Shown here one piece after another: positions 52,195 to 61,692 of a stretch of 64,000 nucleotides of DNA. Both the position numbers and the translations under genes were made by a program. Location: NCBI GenBank assembly GCA_026129405.1, contig JAHCID010000002.1, positions 744,001 to 808,000 on the forward strand, in the 5' to 3' direction. Source of the DNA: a bacterium. Its GTDB lineage: Bacteria; Desulfobacterota; Binatia; DP-6. Positions within the stretch are counted from its first letter, which is position 1. Each line of letters begins with the position of its first letter. The notes below the pieces were generated by a model. That model saw nothing but the letters and a program-made list of their open reading frames with translations, had not been told where the DNA came from and did no database searches.

Positions 52195-52929
52195 TTACTC
52201 GCGAGTTCCGTTGGAACTGGCTCGGGGCGTGGGGATACCGCCTTCCGGAATGTCGGCCGGAACGCAGAGAAAGCAGGCTCCTCGGCGCCACAAGAACTGC
52301 TCCAGCACGCGAAATCCAGCCAGCCTCAGCATCGCGATGGCGCAGCTGGGCGTGAAGCCCCAATAGTAATTCGCATATCCCCATTCGGGAACAAACTCGC
52401 GATCTAATCCGACCTTCGCGCGACCGGGCGTAGAGTAATTGTAGAACCGTCGGCCCCGGTCATCCAAAAAGGGGAAGAACACCGCACCTTGTGGAGCGCG
52501 TCGCTCCGAGATGGTCGCTGTTGTGAGTATCAGATATGCCTTGCAAATTGATCGCAGTCGCTCAAGCGTCAGCAGCGGGTGCGGCACATGATAGAGGACT
52601 CCCGAACAGAACACCACGTCGTGTGGGCCTACCACAGCGGCCACTCGGGAATCATTGATATCGCCTTGAACGAACCGCACGCGGTTTCCAAGCGAATCGT
52701 TGCGCTGAAGGAATTCTGGCGTGGCGGTGACAACATCGAGCCCGGTGACCGTTGCGGCACCGTGAGCAACGGCCCCAAACGCATAGTCCCCATCGACGTT
52801 CCACATGCAGCCGACATCGACGACACTACGCCCTCGGGCTACCCGCTTGATCAGCGCTCGGTTAACATCCTGCACTGGCGGTTGGCGCCGAAGTCGGCGC
52901 CCAAGAGCTTGGGCCGCGTCGCGAAACAT
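52195..52929 (-). CDS. SAM-dependent methyltransferase
   Basis: 244 residues. Class I motif I is SVVDVGCMWNVDGDY, with an acidic ribose contact at VTGLDVV and a later VVFCSGVLYHVPHP, as in UbiE/SmtA-like O- or C-methyltransferases. Substrate unknown. Base composition is visibly lower in GC than the flanking chromosome and codons ending in A/T are common, which fits horizontal acquisition with the island. Same strand as the glycosidase gene upstream (67 bp). Confidence 0.8.
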   Translation of the reverse strand: MFRDAAQALGRRLRRQPPVQDVNRALIKRVARGRSVVDVGCMWNVDGDYAFGAVAHGAATVTGLDVVTATPEFLQRNDSLGNRVRFVQGDINDSRVAAVVGPHDVVFCSGVLYHVPHPLLTLERLRSICKAYLILTTATISERRAPQGAVFFPFLDDRGRRFYNYSTPGRAKVGLDREFVPEWGYANYYWGFTPSCAIAMLRLAGFRVLEQFLWRRGACFLCVPADIPEGGIPTPRASSNGTRE

Positions 52930-52996
52930 CGCTTGCGCTTATATCAGCGATAGCAGGCCCTGGCTAACGTCACATGCCAGCGATTCGCATCTCCTG

Positions 52997-54616
52997 TTAC
53001 CGAGGTCTTCCGGAGAGGAACGCGCCGCTGGGGGAGGCTTCGAGTTCTTCTCCCCCATCACTCATCGAGTCCCCACCGCCTCCCATGAGCGATTCGCCGC
53101 TCGGGACCACGGGCTTCGGATTGAAGCACAGCCAGTTATCCGTCCAGGTGTGGCCCGCCGGCTCTATGGGCTCGGTGATTTGGATGCAGCTCTTGCCCGC
53201 AATCGGGCCAGCATGACTCCACTGGACACCCACATCCCATTTGGCGCACAAATAGTTATCGTTCCAGCTATCCGGATCGGACGGCTCCTCAATCTTGACG
53301 CAATACAGCCCCGCGGCCCCTGCGGCTGTCTTTTCGGCCTCGCTCTTTGCGAATACTAGACCAAGGTTTTTATGGGTACAAAGTTCGTTATCTGACCACG
53401 CATGCGGATCTGCCGTCTCCGCGAACGCTGCGCAGTGCATGTCGGACACCGCATGCCCCGGGGTGACGCAGATCCCTGCATCGTAATCCCAGCAGAAGTC
53501 GTCAGCGTCCACCCAGGCGTAGTCCTGGAAGTCGAAGTACTTAGCGCGAGGATCATTATTCGGCTTAAAGAGGCTGAGCTGGCATGCAGTCGGCGTGCAC
53601 CCAGAGATGCCCTGGGAGAAATAAAACATTCTCTGGCAGTTTGAGAGCGAGTTGCAGTGGTCGAGAATAGCTCTGATGGCCTGCCCCGGCTGGCTGTCGT
53701 GGGCGTTCTGGCATACCGTGCAGGGGGCATCAGGATTGTTGGCCATGCCCCACTCGGTAACCCAGAACTTCGTCGTGCATGCCGGGGCTCCGAGGAAGTT
53801 CGGCGGACCCGTGTAGCATTCGTTGAAGCCATTTAGTTGGGTCATCAGCGACTTCGTGTTGGCCCGGGTGGCATAGTAGTGCACCGAAACGAAGTCCAGC
53901 GGACGAACCATGCTGCCGTTCCACGTAACCCAATTGCGGACGACGTTGATGTTCGGTTGCCCCGCAACCGCTACACCCCCAATGACGGCCGGAACCGTAC
54001 GCTCCGCTTGTACGGCGAAGATAGCATCGTACATCGTAGGCAATATCTGGGTGACGAACTCCTGGCGAGTACCGCCCCATCGCGTGCATGAGGTTGGTTC
54101 GTTCCAGATTTCAAAACCATCAGCCAGGTCTTTGAACTTCCGGGCGAGAGCCTCCGTCAACTGCGCAATGACTTGGATATCCTTTGGTGGCCACCCTTCG
54201 TTCTGGGGGTTGGTCGGGCAACTGCGGAGGCCGGTCGTCCGTTTGTTGAAGGGGGGATTGCCTTTGAGAACGATCAGGATCGACATCGCGCCGTGCGCCT
54301 GCTGACGGGCGAGCATCGTGTCCGCAATGATTCCGTCCAGCCACTGAGTAGAGCCCCCTGCGACAATCGTGTTGAAGTTTGCCTCCTGGGCCGCGAAGTT
54401 TCCCCCGTCGGCACCCACGACCTTATCATAAGGAACAAAGATTCGTACCCATTTTACTCCCGCATCCCTTGCAAGATCGAGTCTGACGGTATCGCTGTTG
54501 GCCGCGTCGAAGGTGACATTTATCCCGTATGGGTTCCGGCTGCAGGTCGAGAAGCCCACGCCGAAAATCACAGGCAACGCGAGGGCAAGAATCCTAAGGC
54601 TCCGGTGGAGCAGCAT
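52997..54616 (-). CDS. Secreted TIM-barrel glycosidase-like protein with C-terminal repeats
   Basis: 539 residues from the ATG at 54616. Hydrophobic signal (ALALPVIFGVGFSTCS, perhaps lipidated). Residues about 33-370 form a clan GH-A-like barrel: GVKWVRIFVPYDKV, acid/base motif EIWNEP and nucleophile motif FWVTEWG. The C-terminal 170 residues carry three copies of a W-[ST]-DN-x-LC motif (AWSDNELC, SWNDNYLC, TWTDNWLC). Probably hydrolyses an extracellular polysaccharide. Lower GC than the chromosome; island cargo. Confidence 0.75.
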   Translation of the reverse strand: MLLHRSLRILALALPVIFGVGFSTCSRNPYGINVTFDAANSDTVRLDLARDAGVKWVRIFVPYDKVVGADGGNFAAQEANFNTIVAGGSTQWLDGIIADTMLARQQAHGAMSILIVLKGNPPFNKRTTGLRSCPTNPQNEGWPPKDIQVIAQLTEALARKFKDLADGFEIWNEPTSCTRWGGTRQEFVTQILPTMYDAIFAVQAERTVPAVIGGVAVAGQPNINVVRNWVTWNGSMVRPLDFVSVHYYATRANTKSLMTQLNGFNECYTGPPNFLGAPACTTKFWVTEWGMANNPDAPCTVCQNAHDSQPGQAIRAILDHCNSLSNCQRMFYFSQGISGCTPTACQLSLFKPNNDPRAKYFDFQDYAWVDADDFCWDYDAGICVTPGHAVSDMHCAAFAETADPHAWSDNELCTHKNLGLVFAKSEAEKTAAGAAGLYCVKIEEPSDPDSWNDNYLCAKWDVGVQWSHAGPIAGKSCIQITEPIEPAGHTWTDNWLCFNPKPVVPSGESLMGGGGDSMSDGGEELEASPSGAFLSGRPR

Positions 54617-55121
54617 GTAATACTCTCTAGGTCATCTGTGGGAGCAGGTCAAGCTGGCTTTGTGTCATGACGCCGTGAAGGCCCCGAAGGCGTTGTCCCG
54701 TGAGGCGTTGCCCAGGTCGCCCTTCGGTTGGGCGGTCGGGTCTGATTTCTACGCCGCATGGCTGACCTGGAAGTGCTCAGACCTGATCTGACAACGTGCT
54801 AGCAGCCCGTGGTGAAAGCCGCGATGCCGGCGGGTATATGGATGCCATTCGTTTCGGACGACCGTGCGTCGAGTGACTGCGCGACAGATCGGATGATCGC
54901 CCACCGGCACGCCGCACGGCCCGCCTTCGTCGCCGCCCACCACTGCGCCCACGCGTCGAAGACCGTCCGCAGGGCGGCCGCGCGCCCCTGGAGACTGCGC
55001 GGCGTGCCGACGCCGTAGCGCGTCCGCAGCAACAGCCCGAGATTCATTGTCCCACTCTGGGAGGGTAGAACCCCTCACCTTTAGGTGACGCCTTTAGGAG
55101 GCTTGCGGTACGTAGGGCGGG
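54617..55121. other. Intergenic island stretch, no supported gene
   Basis: 505 bp between the glycosidase start and the IS200 fragment. Short open frames on the minus strand (54749-55078, 54799-55047) show no signal, motif or ribosome site that I can support. Probably more transposon debris. Confidence 0.5.
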
Positions 55122-55219
55122 ATGCGCAGCGACCGTCGCGCCGCTCACGCCGTCTATGAGTGCCACTATCACTTCGTGTTCATCACGAAGTACCGTAGGC
55201 CGGTGCTGCGGGGCGAGAT
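55122..55219 (+). pseudogene. IS200/IS605 TnpA N-terminal fragment
   Basis: ATG at 55122 (TAGGAGG about 20 bases upstream) gives MRSDRRAHAVYECHYHFVFITKYRRPVL, the start of IS200-type Y1 transposases including the HxH metal-binding motif (HYH). It is cut after 33 codons by the IS3 element; the catalytic Tyr is missing. Confidence 0.75.
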
Positions 55220-55283
55220 TGACCTGACCCCCGCGATCGCGGCCACTTGAAATGGCAGAGGCCCCCGCGCGAAGGAGGGCGAC

Positions 55284-55550
55284 ATGCGGAAGAGCCGGTT
55301 CACGGAAGAGCAGAGCGTGGGCGTGCTCAAGGAGGCGGAGGCAGGCCAGAAGGTGGAGACGGTCTGCCGCAAGCACGCCATCAGCGAGCACACCTTCTAT
55401 CGCTGGAAGGCGAAGTACGGCGGCCTCGAGGTGAGCGACGCGCGACGGCTGAAGAGCCTCGACGACGAGCATCGGCGCCTGAAGACGCTCGTCGCGGACC
55501 TCACGCTCGACGTGCAGATGCTCAAGGCCGTGGCGCAGCGAAAGTGGTGA
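55284..55550 (+). CDS. IS3-family transposase OrfA
   Basis: 88 residues from the ATG at 55284 (GAAGGAGG upstream). Helix-turn-helix ([38 protein letters not shown]) followed by a leucine-rich coiled coil. Its stop overlaps the orfB start as GTGA. Confidence 0.92.
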   Translation: MRKSRFTEEQSVGVLKEAEAGQKVETVCRKHAISEHTFYRWKAKYGGLEVSDARRLKSLDDEHRRLKTLVADLTLDVQMLKAVAQRKW

Positions 55551-56371
55551 CGCCCGCTGCACGCCGTCTGGCGGTGGGGTGGTTGCAGGACGGGTTCGGC
55601 GTCAGCCAGCGCCGATCGTGCGAGGTGCTCGGAGCGGTGCGCTCGACGATCCCGTACCGCTCACGTCGGGCCGATGACGCCGCGCTGCGCGCGCAGCTCA
55701 TCGCGCTCGCCGCGCAGCGCCGTCGGTTTGGCTACCGGCGGCTCACCGTGCTGCTCCGTCGCGGCGGCACGCTCGTCAATCACAAGAAGGTCTATCGCCT
55801 TTACCGCGAGGAGCAGCTCACCGTGCGCCGCCGGAGGCGGAAGAAGCTCGCCGCCGGCGCGCGCATCGTCCTGGCGTCGCCGACGGGACCAAACCAGCGG
55901 TGGTCGATGGACTTCATGGCCGACAGCTTGGCCACCGGCCGCACGTTCCGGATCCTGAACATCGTCGACGACTACAGCCGCGAAGCGATCGCGACGGAGG
56001 TCGATACTTCGCTGCCCGGCCTCCGCGTCGTGCGGGTCCTCGAGCGCATTGCCCAGAGCCGCCGGCTGCCCGCCATGATCGTCTGCGACAACGGTCCGGA
56101 GTTCACCGGCCGGGCGCTCGACTCGTGGGCCTATGCCCGCGGTGTTCAGCTGCACTTCATCCGGCCCGGCAAGCCGATCGAGAACGCGTTCGCCGAGAGC
56201 TTCAACGGCCGGATGCGGGACGAGTGTCTGAACGAGAGCTGGTTCGTCGATCTCGGCGAGGCGCGCACCAAGATCGGCTCCTGGCGCATCGACTACAACG
56301 AGGCCCGGCCCCACAGCGCGCTGGGGAACCGGACTCCAATCGAGTACGCGCAGGGCGCTCTGCCATCATAA
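55547..56371 (+). CDS. IS3-family transposase OrfB (integrase core)
   Basis: 274 residues from a GTG at 55547. The N-terminal HTH_21-like region is followed by an rve core with all three catalytic residues visible: WSMDFMAD (D), [10 protein letters not shown] (D) and [17 protein letters not shown] (E). Full length, so this element could be functional; OrfAB fusion by frameshifting is the usual active form. Confidence 0.92.
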   Translation: MTPAARRLAVGWLQDGFGVSQRRSCEVLGAVRSTIPYRSRRADDAALRAQLIALAAQRRRFGYRRLTVLLRRGGTLVNHKKVYRLYREEQLTVRRRRRKKLAAGARIVLASPTGPNQRWSMDFMADSLATGRTFRILNIVDDYSREAIATEVDTSLPGLRVVRVLERIAQSRRLPAMIVCDNGPEFTGRALDSWAYARGVQLHFIRPGKPIENAFAESFNGRMRDECLNESWFVDLGEARTKIGSWRIDYNEARPHSALGNRTPIEYAQGALPS

Positions 56372-56396
56372 GCGGCCGACTTCGGGGGTCAGGTCA

Positions 56397-56517
56397 GGCG
56401 TAGGAGAGCTCCCGCGTCGTCGCCTCCTGCAGCAGCGCTTCGAGGCGCTCGCGGCTCTTGAAGAGGCGGAGGCGTTGGGAGATGCTCCTGCAGTCGCTCG
56501 AGCTGGGCGGCCTTCAT
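56397..56517 (-). pseudogene. IS21 istB fragment
   Basis: ATG at 56517 overlaps the istA stop (ATGA). It starts MKAAQLERLQEHL, then a one-base shift changes frame; the other frame continues QRLRLFKSRERLEALLQEATTRELS. Cut by the IS3 end, so the ATPase core is absent. Confidence 0.65.
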
Positions 56518-57560
56518 GACGACACCGCTTCGCCGGCGCCGAGCGCGTCGTAGACGCCGAGGTCGCGGATCTCGACGTCGGTGCCGAGCTGGCGCGGATC
56601 GCCCGTCGCCGGCCCGCGGGTCGACGGCCGCTGCCGGGTGATGCGGGCAATGGGCCACGGCCCGTGCTCAGGCAGGATGCGGACCTCGTGCTTGCCGCAG
56701 AGCTCAGGGTGCGTCGCCACGAGCGTCCCGCGATGGAAGACGTGCAGCGTGCCCGCCTGCCGGAGGACCTCGACCGGCTGCCCGATCAGCCGGAAAGGGA
56801 CGGAGTAGCGATTCGTCTCGAAGCTGACGAGATAGTCGTCGGCAACGATCCGGGCCTGCCGGGTGTCGAGGCGAAAGCCGGCCTGGCCGGCCGTGGGGAT
56901 GAGCAGCGCCTGCTCGCGGGCGAAGCGATCGATCGGCCGCTCGTGGGTCGTGCCGTGGACACGGACATCGGCAATCTCGGTGGTCCACTGCACCAGCTGC
57001 TCGTCGAAGTCGACCTCGTCGATGAAGGTTCGGCCGGGCAGGAAATTGCGGCGGCAGTACTTCACCCGCTCTCGACCTTGCCCTTGGTCTGCGCCCGGTA
57101 CGGCTGACAGACTCGGGGCTCGAAACTCCAGTAGTCGGCGAACGCTTTGAACGTCGGATTCCACACGACGTCCCGGCCGACGCCGCCGTGACAGACGGTG
57201 CGAGGCCGATCGTACAGGTGCTCCTGGGTGTGGCCGCCGAAGTGCTCGAAGGCCCGCTCGTGGGCGTCCAGAAACAGCGGCAGCGTCTCGGCCGCGCAGC
57301 CGCGGTAGAAGCTCCGGCGGCTGAAGCCGAGCGTCAGCACGAAGACATGGCGCACGACGGGCTGGTGGCGAAAGTGCACGCGCGCCTGGCCCCAGTCGAT
57401 CTGGCTCTGGTGGCCGGGCGGCGTTTCAAAGCGGATCAGCGCGCGCTCGGCCTGCAGCCGCACGGCGCGCAGTGGCTGCACGAACCGCTTCACCGTGTCG
57501 TAGCTCCCGCCGTAGCCCCGCTGCTGGCGCAGCTCTTGGTAGGGCGGCCTCAGGCCGCCT
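56514..57560 (-). pseudogene. IS21 istA transposase, frameshifted and 5'-truncated
   Basis: The upstream frame covers YQELRQQRGYGGSYDTVKRFV through IDWGQARVHF (first catalytic Asp) to AQTKGKVESG, where it stops at 57062. The downstream frame resumes VKYCRRNFLPGRTFIDEVDFD to the C-terminus at 56514. One G lost in a G-run near 57065 accounts for the break. The N-terminal helix-turn-helix is missing. Confidence 0.75.
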
Positions 57561-57563
57561 CGA

Positions 57564-57681
57564 GCTATGACGGCGTGCTCCGCGGGAGCTGGAAGATGCT
57601 AACGTCGTCTCAGCTATGACGGCGGACGCGATCGTAACCCGGCGCCGCGTCACTCCGAGCCCCGCAGCGGCTATGACGGCG
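57564..57681 (-). repeat. Three 12-bp repeats at IS21 end
   Basis: GCTATGACGGCG at 57564, 57613 and 57670, spaced 49 and 57 bp. Fits transposase-binding repeats at an IS21 terminus. Confidence 0.6.
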
Positions 57682-57805
57682 GGCAGGACACCCTCTGTCA
57701 GCGCACGACTCGAAGCGCGCTGTGCGGAGTGGAACTGCCACCAGAACTGCCACTTGCGGTCGAAGGCCGCTCTCTTCGGTGTCCTAAGCCTGCGAGAAGA
57801 AGAAG

Positions 57806-57878
57806 TGGAGCCGAGGGGAGTCGAACCCCCGACCTCTAGAGTGCGATTCTAGCGCTCTCCCAGCTGAGCTACGGCCCC
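57806..57878 (-). tRNA. tRNA-Ala, anticodon CGC
   Basis: 73-nt cloverleaf, 5' end at 57878. Acceptor GGGGCCG pairs with CGGCTCC and contains the G3:U70 alanine identity pair; discriminator is A. D arm GCTC/GAGC, anticodon stem CTAGA/TCTAG with loop ATCGCAC (anticodon CGC, codon GCG), T loop TTCGACT. CCA is not encoded. It serves as the boundary of the island at 48157-57850. Confidence 0.95.
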
Positions 57879-57969
57879 ACACGAAACGCGCCAGGACGGC
57901 GCACGGACGACACGGCGAGGTGGTGAAACGAGGAGGCTCGGCTATACCCAGGCCCTCCGCGGTGGTCAA

Positions 57970-58783
57970 CCGGGAAGGTCACGGATGGACGACGACGTCG
58001 GCCTGGCGTCTTGCCGGTGCCGGCATGGCCGGCGGCCAGGACGCCGGCAACGATTGTCGAACGGGGGCGCGTTCTCGAGGCGGAGGCCGGCGCTGTGGTC
58101 GTCGGCGGTCTGGTTGTCGGTGAGGGGGGACGAGGTCGTCGGCATCGTCGATGCGGAGGCCGTGGTCGTAGGCGTCCCGGACGGCGTTGTCGCGCAGCAC
58201 GGCGCGGGGGACGTCGCCAAGCGCCTATGCCGCTGCGGGGCGACGTCAGCATATTGCGCTCGACGCGGACGTCGGGCCGATCCGTTCACGCGGATGCCCT
58301 CGCGGTAGCTGCCGGTGACCGGGTGTCGACGATCGCGCTGCCGGGAGCGTCGACCAGTCTCGATGCCCTCTCGCCGCGGGTGCCGGCGGTCGTGACGCGC
58401 GCGATCGTGTTCGCGGCGCCGCCGTTCCCGCGGATCGCGAGGGCGCCGTTCTCGAGGTGGAGGTCGGCGAGCGACGTGCCGCGGACGCGATTCAAGCGTA
58501 CGGCGTCGTACGTGCCGACGATGGTGGGCGGCGCGCCTGGATCGGTGCCGGCGATGCTGAGGCCGTCGCGCGCACCGACTCCACGTGGTCGCCGGGGCGA
58601 AGAGGATCATCGTGCCGGCGCGCGCGGCGGCGACGGCGGTCTGGAGGTCGGGTAGTCGGCCGGGACGCGCGGCGTGCCGGTGGCCGGCCGTGTCGTCGTG
58701 GTGGTTGACGGCGGCGGGCCGACGCTGCTGCTGAGAAGCAGGAGCGCGACGGCCGGCACGCGACGGCGCCGGAGAGATCGCAT
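57970..58783 (-). pseudogene. Decayed secreted beta-helix gene
   Basis: Minus strand from an ATG at 58783: signal-like RRRVPAVALLLLSSS, a Thr-rich linker (STTTTTRPATGTP), then, in successive different frames, VPADYP / LQTAVAAARAGTMILFAP / LADLHLENGALAIRGNGGA / RDAYDHGLRIDDADD. These are beta-helix-type segments interrupted by at least four frameshifts. Located beside the tRNA, outside the island repeat. The Thr linker recalls the protein at 38656-40110. Confidence 0.6.
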
Positions 58784-58940
58784 CGACAGAAAGCACGCTA
58801 GCCGGCGCGCAGCGGGCGTCGATTCCCGTCGTTGCGCCGGGCGCGAGCTTTTCTCGCGCGCCTGCGGGGCCGGCGGCACGTCGGGGGTGGCGACGCACCG
58901 CCGGCCCTTCGTGCGGGACGGCGTTCGCCGCCCCGCGGTC

Positions 58941-59231
58941 TCACTTTCCGCCGCGCCCCCGACGGGACGGCGGCGTCTCCTCGATCGCCTCGCCGCCCCG
59001 CGGGGACGCGGACCCCTCGCGGCTTCCCCATCCGCCCTCGCCACCCCGCCGCCACCGCGAGCCCCGTTGCGCCGCCGGCATCCGGCGGCGGTCCTCGACG
59101 TCCTCGGCCATGCGTTGCGCGCGCAACAGATCCGTTGCGCGCGGCGGTTCCAGCGCCGGACTGCTGCGGGCGCCGGATGCGCCGCCGATGCCCAGCCCAC
59201 CGACCATCATCACCACGAGCAGCCACCGCAT
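58941..59231 (-). CDS. Possible small secreted protein
   Basis: 96 residues from an ATG at 59231. The N-terminus [19 protein letters not shown] looks like a signal peptide; the rest is basic and low complexity. No ribosome site and no family recognised. It is divergent from the copper-type ATPase gene by 71 bp. Confidence 0.35.
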   Translation of the reverse strand: MRWLLVVMMVGGLGIGGASGARSSPALEPPRATDLLRAQRMAEDVEDRRRMPAAQRGSRWRRGGEGGWGSREGSASPRGGEAIEETPPSRRGRGGK

Positions 59232-59302
59232 GCGGAGAGGCAGAAGCACGGCGCGTGCCGCGCGCGTTGACTCGCACGTCCGGCGTCTCCAGATCCGAGC
59301 GC

Positions 59303-61657
59303 ATGGCCGAGGGCACCCGCGATCTCGTCTGCGGCATGACCGTGGACCCGGAGAAGACGCCGCACCGCCACGAGCTGGACGGGGTCGCGTACCACTTCTG
59401 CGGCGCCCGCTGCCGCGAGCGCTTCGCGGCCGATCCACAGGGCTTTCTCGCCAAGGCGGCCGGTGCGTCCGCCGGCGCTCACGCGTGCGACGGGCATGCC
59501 GTGGGGTCCGGCGCCGCGGGGGCGCCCGCCGCGGGCCACGCGCCTGCGGCGGACCCCGACGCCGAATACACCTGCCCCATGCATCCCGAGGTCGTGCAGC
59601 GCGGCCCCGGCAGCTGCCCGATCTGCGGCATGGCGCTCGAGCCGCGCGAGATCACGCTCGAGACCGCCGAGCGTCCGGATCCCGAGCTGCTCGACATGAG
59701 CCGCCGGCTCCGGGTCTCCGCCGTCCTCACCGTGCCGCTGTTCCTGCTCGCGATGTCGGATCTCCTGCCGGGCCAGCCCGTGCAGCACGCGCTGCCGTGG
59801 ACGGCGCTGGCGTGGCTCCAGCTCGCGCTCGCGACCCCGGTGGTGTTCTTCGGCGGGGCGCCGTTCTTCGCGCGCGGGATGGCCTCGGTGCGCAGCGGCA
59901 ACTGGAACATGTTCACGCTGATCGCGATCGGCACGGGCGTGGCGTGGGGCTACAGCGTCGTCGCGGTGCTCTTCCCGCATGCGATCCCGGCCGCGGGGGC
60001 GCACGGCGTGCCGCTCTACTTCGAGGCGGCGGCGGTCATCACGACGCTCGTCCTCGTCGGCCAGGTGCTCGAGCTGCGGGCGCGCAGCCAGACGGGGAGC
60101 GCGATCCGCGCGCTGCTCGGCCTGGCGCCGAAGACCGCACGGCGGCTCCGCGACGACGGCAGCGAGGAGGACGTCGCGCTCGACGCCGTCCAGGTCGGCG
60201 ATCGCCTGCGCGTGCGTCCGGGCGAGAAGGTGCCGGTCGACGGCGTCGTGCTCGAGGGCCGCAGCGCCGTCGACGAGGCGATGATCAGCGGCGAGCCGGT
60301 TCCCGTCGAGAAGAGCGCGGGCGCGGCCGTCACCGGCGGCACGGTCAACGGGACGGGCGGGCTCGTCGTGCGTGCGACGCGGGTGGGGCGCGACACGCTG
60401 CTCGCACAGATCGTGCGCATGGTGAGCGAGGCGCAGCGCAGCCGCGCGCCGATCCAGCGGCTCGCCGACGTGGTGGCGGCGTGGTTCGTGCCCGCCGTGG
60501 TCGCGGTGGCCGTGGCGGCGTTCGTCGTCTGGATGCTCGTCGGCCCCGAGCCGCGGCTCGCCGGCGCGCTCGTCGCCGCGGTGTCGGTCCTCATCATCGC
60601 GTGCCCGTGCGCCCTCGGGCTGGCGACGCCGATGTCGATCATGGTCGGGACGGGGCGGGGTGCGCAGGCGGGCGTCCTCGTGAAGAACGCCGAGGCGCTC
60701 GAGGTGATGGAGCGGGTCGACACCATCGTCGTCGACAAGACCGGTACGCTCACGGAGGGCAAGCCGCGGCTCGTCACCGTCGAGGGAGGGGACGAGCTGC
60801 TCCGCCTCGCGGCCAGCCTCGAGCGCGGCAGCGAGCATCCGCTGGCGGCCGCGATCGTGCGCGGTGCCGAGGAGCGCGGCATGTCGCTCGCCGAGACGCG
60901 CGACTTCGCGTCCGAGACCGGAAAGGGCGTCACCGGCATCGTCGACGGACGCCGTGTCGGGCTCGGCAACCGGGCCCTCCTCGACGCGCTCGGCATCGAT
61001 CCCGGGGCGCTCGCGGGCCGTGCGGAGGCTCTGCGGGCCGAGGGGCAGACGGTCATGTTCGTCGTCGTCGACGGCGCGGCGGCGGGGCTCGTCGGCGTCG
61101 CCGATCCGATCAAGGCGACGACGTCCGACGCCCTGGCGGCGTTGCGTGCGGCGGGGCTGCGCATCGTCATGCTGACGGGCGACGCGCGCGCCACGGCCGA
61201 GGCGGTGGCGCGGCAGCTCGGCATCACGGACGTGGCGGCGGAGGTCCTGCCCGCGCACAAGCGCGACGTCGTCGAGCGGCTGATCGGCGAGGGCCGCGTC
61301 GTCGCCATGGCCGGCGACGGCGTCAACGACGCGCCGGCGCTGGCGCGCGCCCACGTCGGCATCGCGATGGGGACCGGTACCGACGTCGCGATGGAGAGCG
61401 CGGGCGTCACGCTCTTGCGGGGCGACCTCGGCGGCATCGTGCGCGCGCGGCGTCTCTCGCACGCGGTGATGGCGAACATCCGCCAGAACCTCTTCTTCGC
61501 GTTCGTCTACAACGCGCTCGGCGTGCCCGTGGCCGCGGGCGTGCTGTATCCGTGGTTCGGCGTCCTGCTGAGCCCCATGCTCGCGGCGGCGGCCATGAGC
61601 CTCAGCTCGGTGTCGGTCATCGGCAACGCGCTGCGCCTGCGGCGCGCGCCGCTGTGA
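59303..61657 (+). CDS. Copper-type P1B ATPase with YHS and heavy-metal-binding domains
   Basis: 784 residues from the ATG at 59303. YHS domain about 7-50 ([10 protein letters not shown] ... [12 protein letters not shown]), then a second metal-binding motif at about 89-112 (YTCPMHPEV ... CPICGM). The pump core has the CPC motif (434-436), phosphorylated Asp478 in DKTGT, the HP locus (SEHPLAAAI) and [13 protein letters not shown] with these N-terminal modules indicates export of Cu+/Ag+. No merR/cueR-type regulator is beside it. Confidence 0.93.
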   Translation: MAEGTRDLVCGMTVDPEKTPHRHELDGVAYHFCGARCRERFAADPQGFLAKAAGASAGAHACDGHAVGSGAAGAPAAGHAPAADPDAEYTCPMHPEVVQRGPGSCPICGMALEPREITLETAERPDPELLDMSRRLRVSAVLTVPLFLLAMSDLLPGQPVQHALPWTALAWLQLALATPVVFFGGAPFFARGMASVRSGNWNMFTLIAIGTGVAWGYSVVAVLFPHAIPAAGAHGVPLYFEAAAVITTLVLVGQVLELRARSQTGSAIRALLGLAPKTARRLRDDGSEEDVALDAVQVGDRLRVRPGEKVPVDGVVLEGRSAVDEAMISGEPVPVEKSAGAAVTGGTVNGTGGLVVRATRVGRDTLLAQIVRMVSEAQRSRAPIQRLADVVAAWFVPAVVAVAVAAFVVWMLVGPEPRLAGALVAAVSVLIIACPCALGLATPMSIMVGTGRGAQAGVLVKNAEALEVMERVDTIVVDKTGTLTEGKPRLVTVEGGDELLRLAASLERGSEHPLAAAIVRGAEERGMSLAETRDFASETGKGVTGIVDGRRVGLGNRALLDALGIDPGALAGRAEALRAEGQTVMFVVVDGAAAGLVGVADPIKATTSDALAALRAAGLRIVMLTGDARATAEAVARQLGITDVAAEVLPAHKRDVVERLIGEGRVVAMAGDGVNDAPALARAHVGIAMGTGTDVAMESAGVTLLRGDLGGIVRARRLSHAVMANIRQNLFFAFVYNALGVPVAAGVLYPWFGVLLSPMLAAAAMSLSSVSVIGNALRLRRAPL

Positions 61658-61692
61658 GCTTTTTCTCCAAGACGCCGGGCCGCACCTCCGGC

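Larger units (their letters stand above)
55220..56396 (+). mobile_element. IS3-family insertion sequence, apparently complete
   Basis: 1,177 bp with terminal inverted repeats TGACCTGACCCCCG...CGGGGGTCAGGTCA and TG/CA ends. It contains orfA and orfB with all DDE residues. Flanking trinucleotides differ (GAT and GGC), so there is no target duplication; the flanks may have recombined after insertion. Confidence 0.8.
56397..57690 (-). mobile_element. IS21-type element, truncated and decayed
   Basis: Minus-strand istA-istB pair cut at 56397 by the IS3 element. The outer end contains three copies of GCTATGACGGCG (57564-57575, 57613-57624, 57670-57681), the multiple terminal binding sites expected for IS21. 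Confidence 0.65.
48157..57850. mobile_element. Probable genomic island at tRNA-Ala(CGC)
   Basis: Bounded by a 47-bp exact direct repeat: 48157-48203 equals 57804-57850, the 3' 45 bases of tRNA-Ala plus flank, both in the same orientation. The repeat extends imperfectly to about 60 bp (GCGAGAAGAAG). The intact tRNA keeps its 5' half outside, the classic geometry of tRNA-targeted integration. Contents: five IS families, a methyltransferase and a glycosidase with lower GC. No integrase gene remains visible. Alternative: a tRNA duplicate cut by IS insertion. Confidence 0.6.

Noticed and set aside
54749-55078. Small minus-strand ORFs upstream of the IS200 fragment
   Set aside because: No ribosome site, signal peptide or recognisable motif; more likely transposon debris.
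57616-57852. 78-codon plus-strand ORF overlapping the tRNA
   Set aside because: It runs antisense through the tRNA gene and the IS21 end; tRNA structure explains the conservation.
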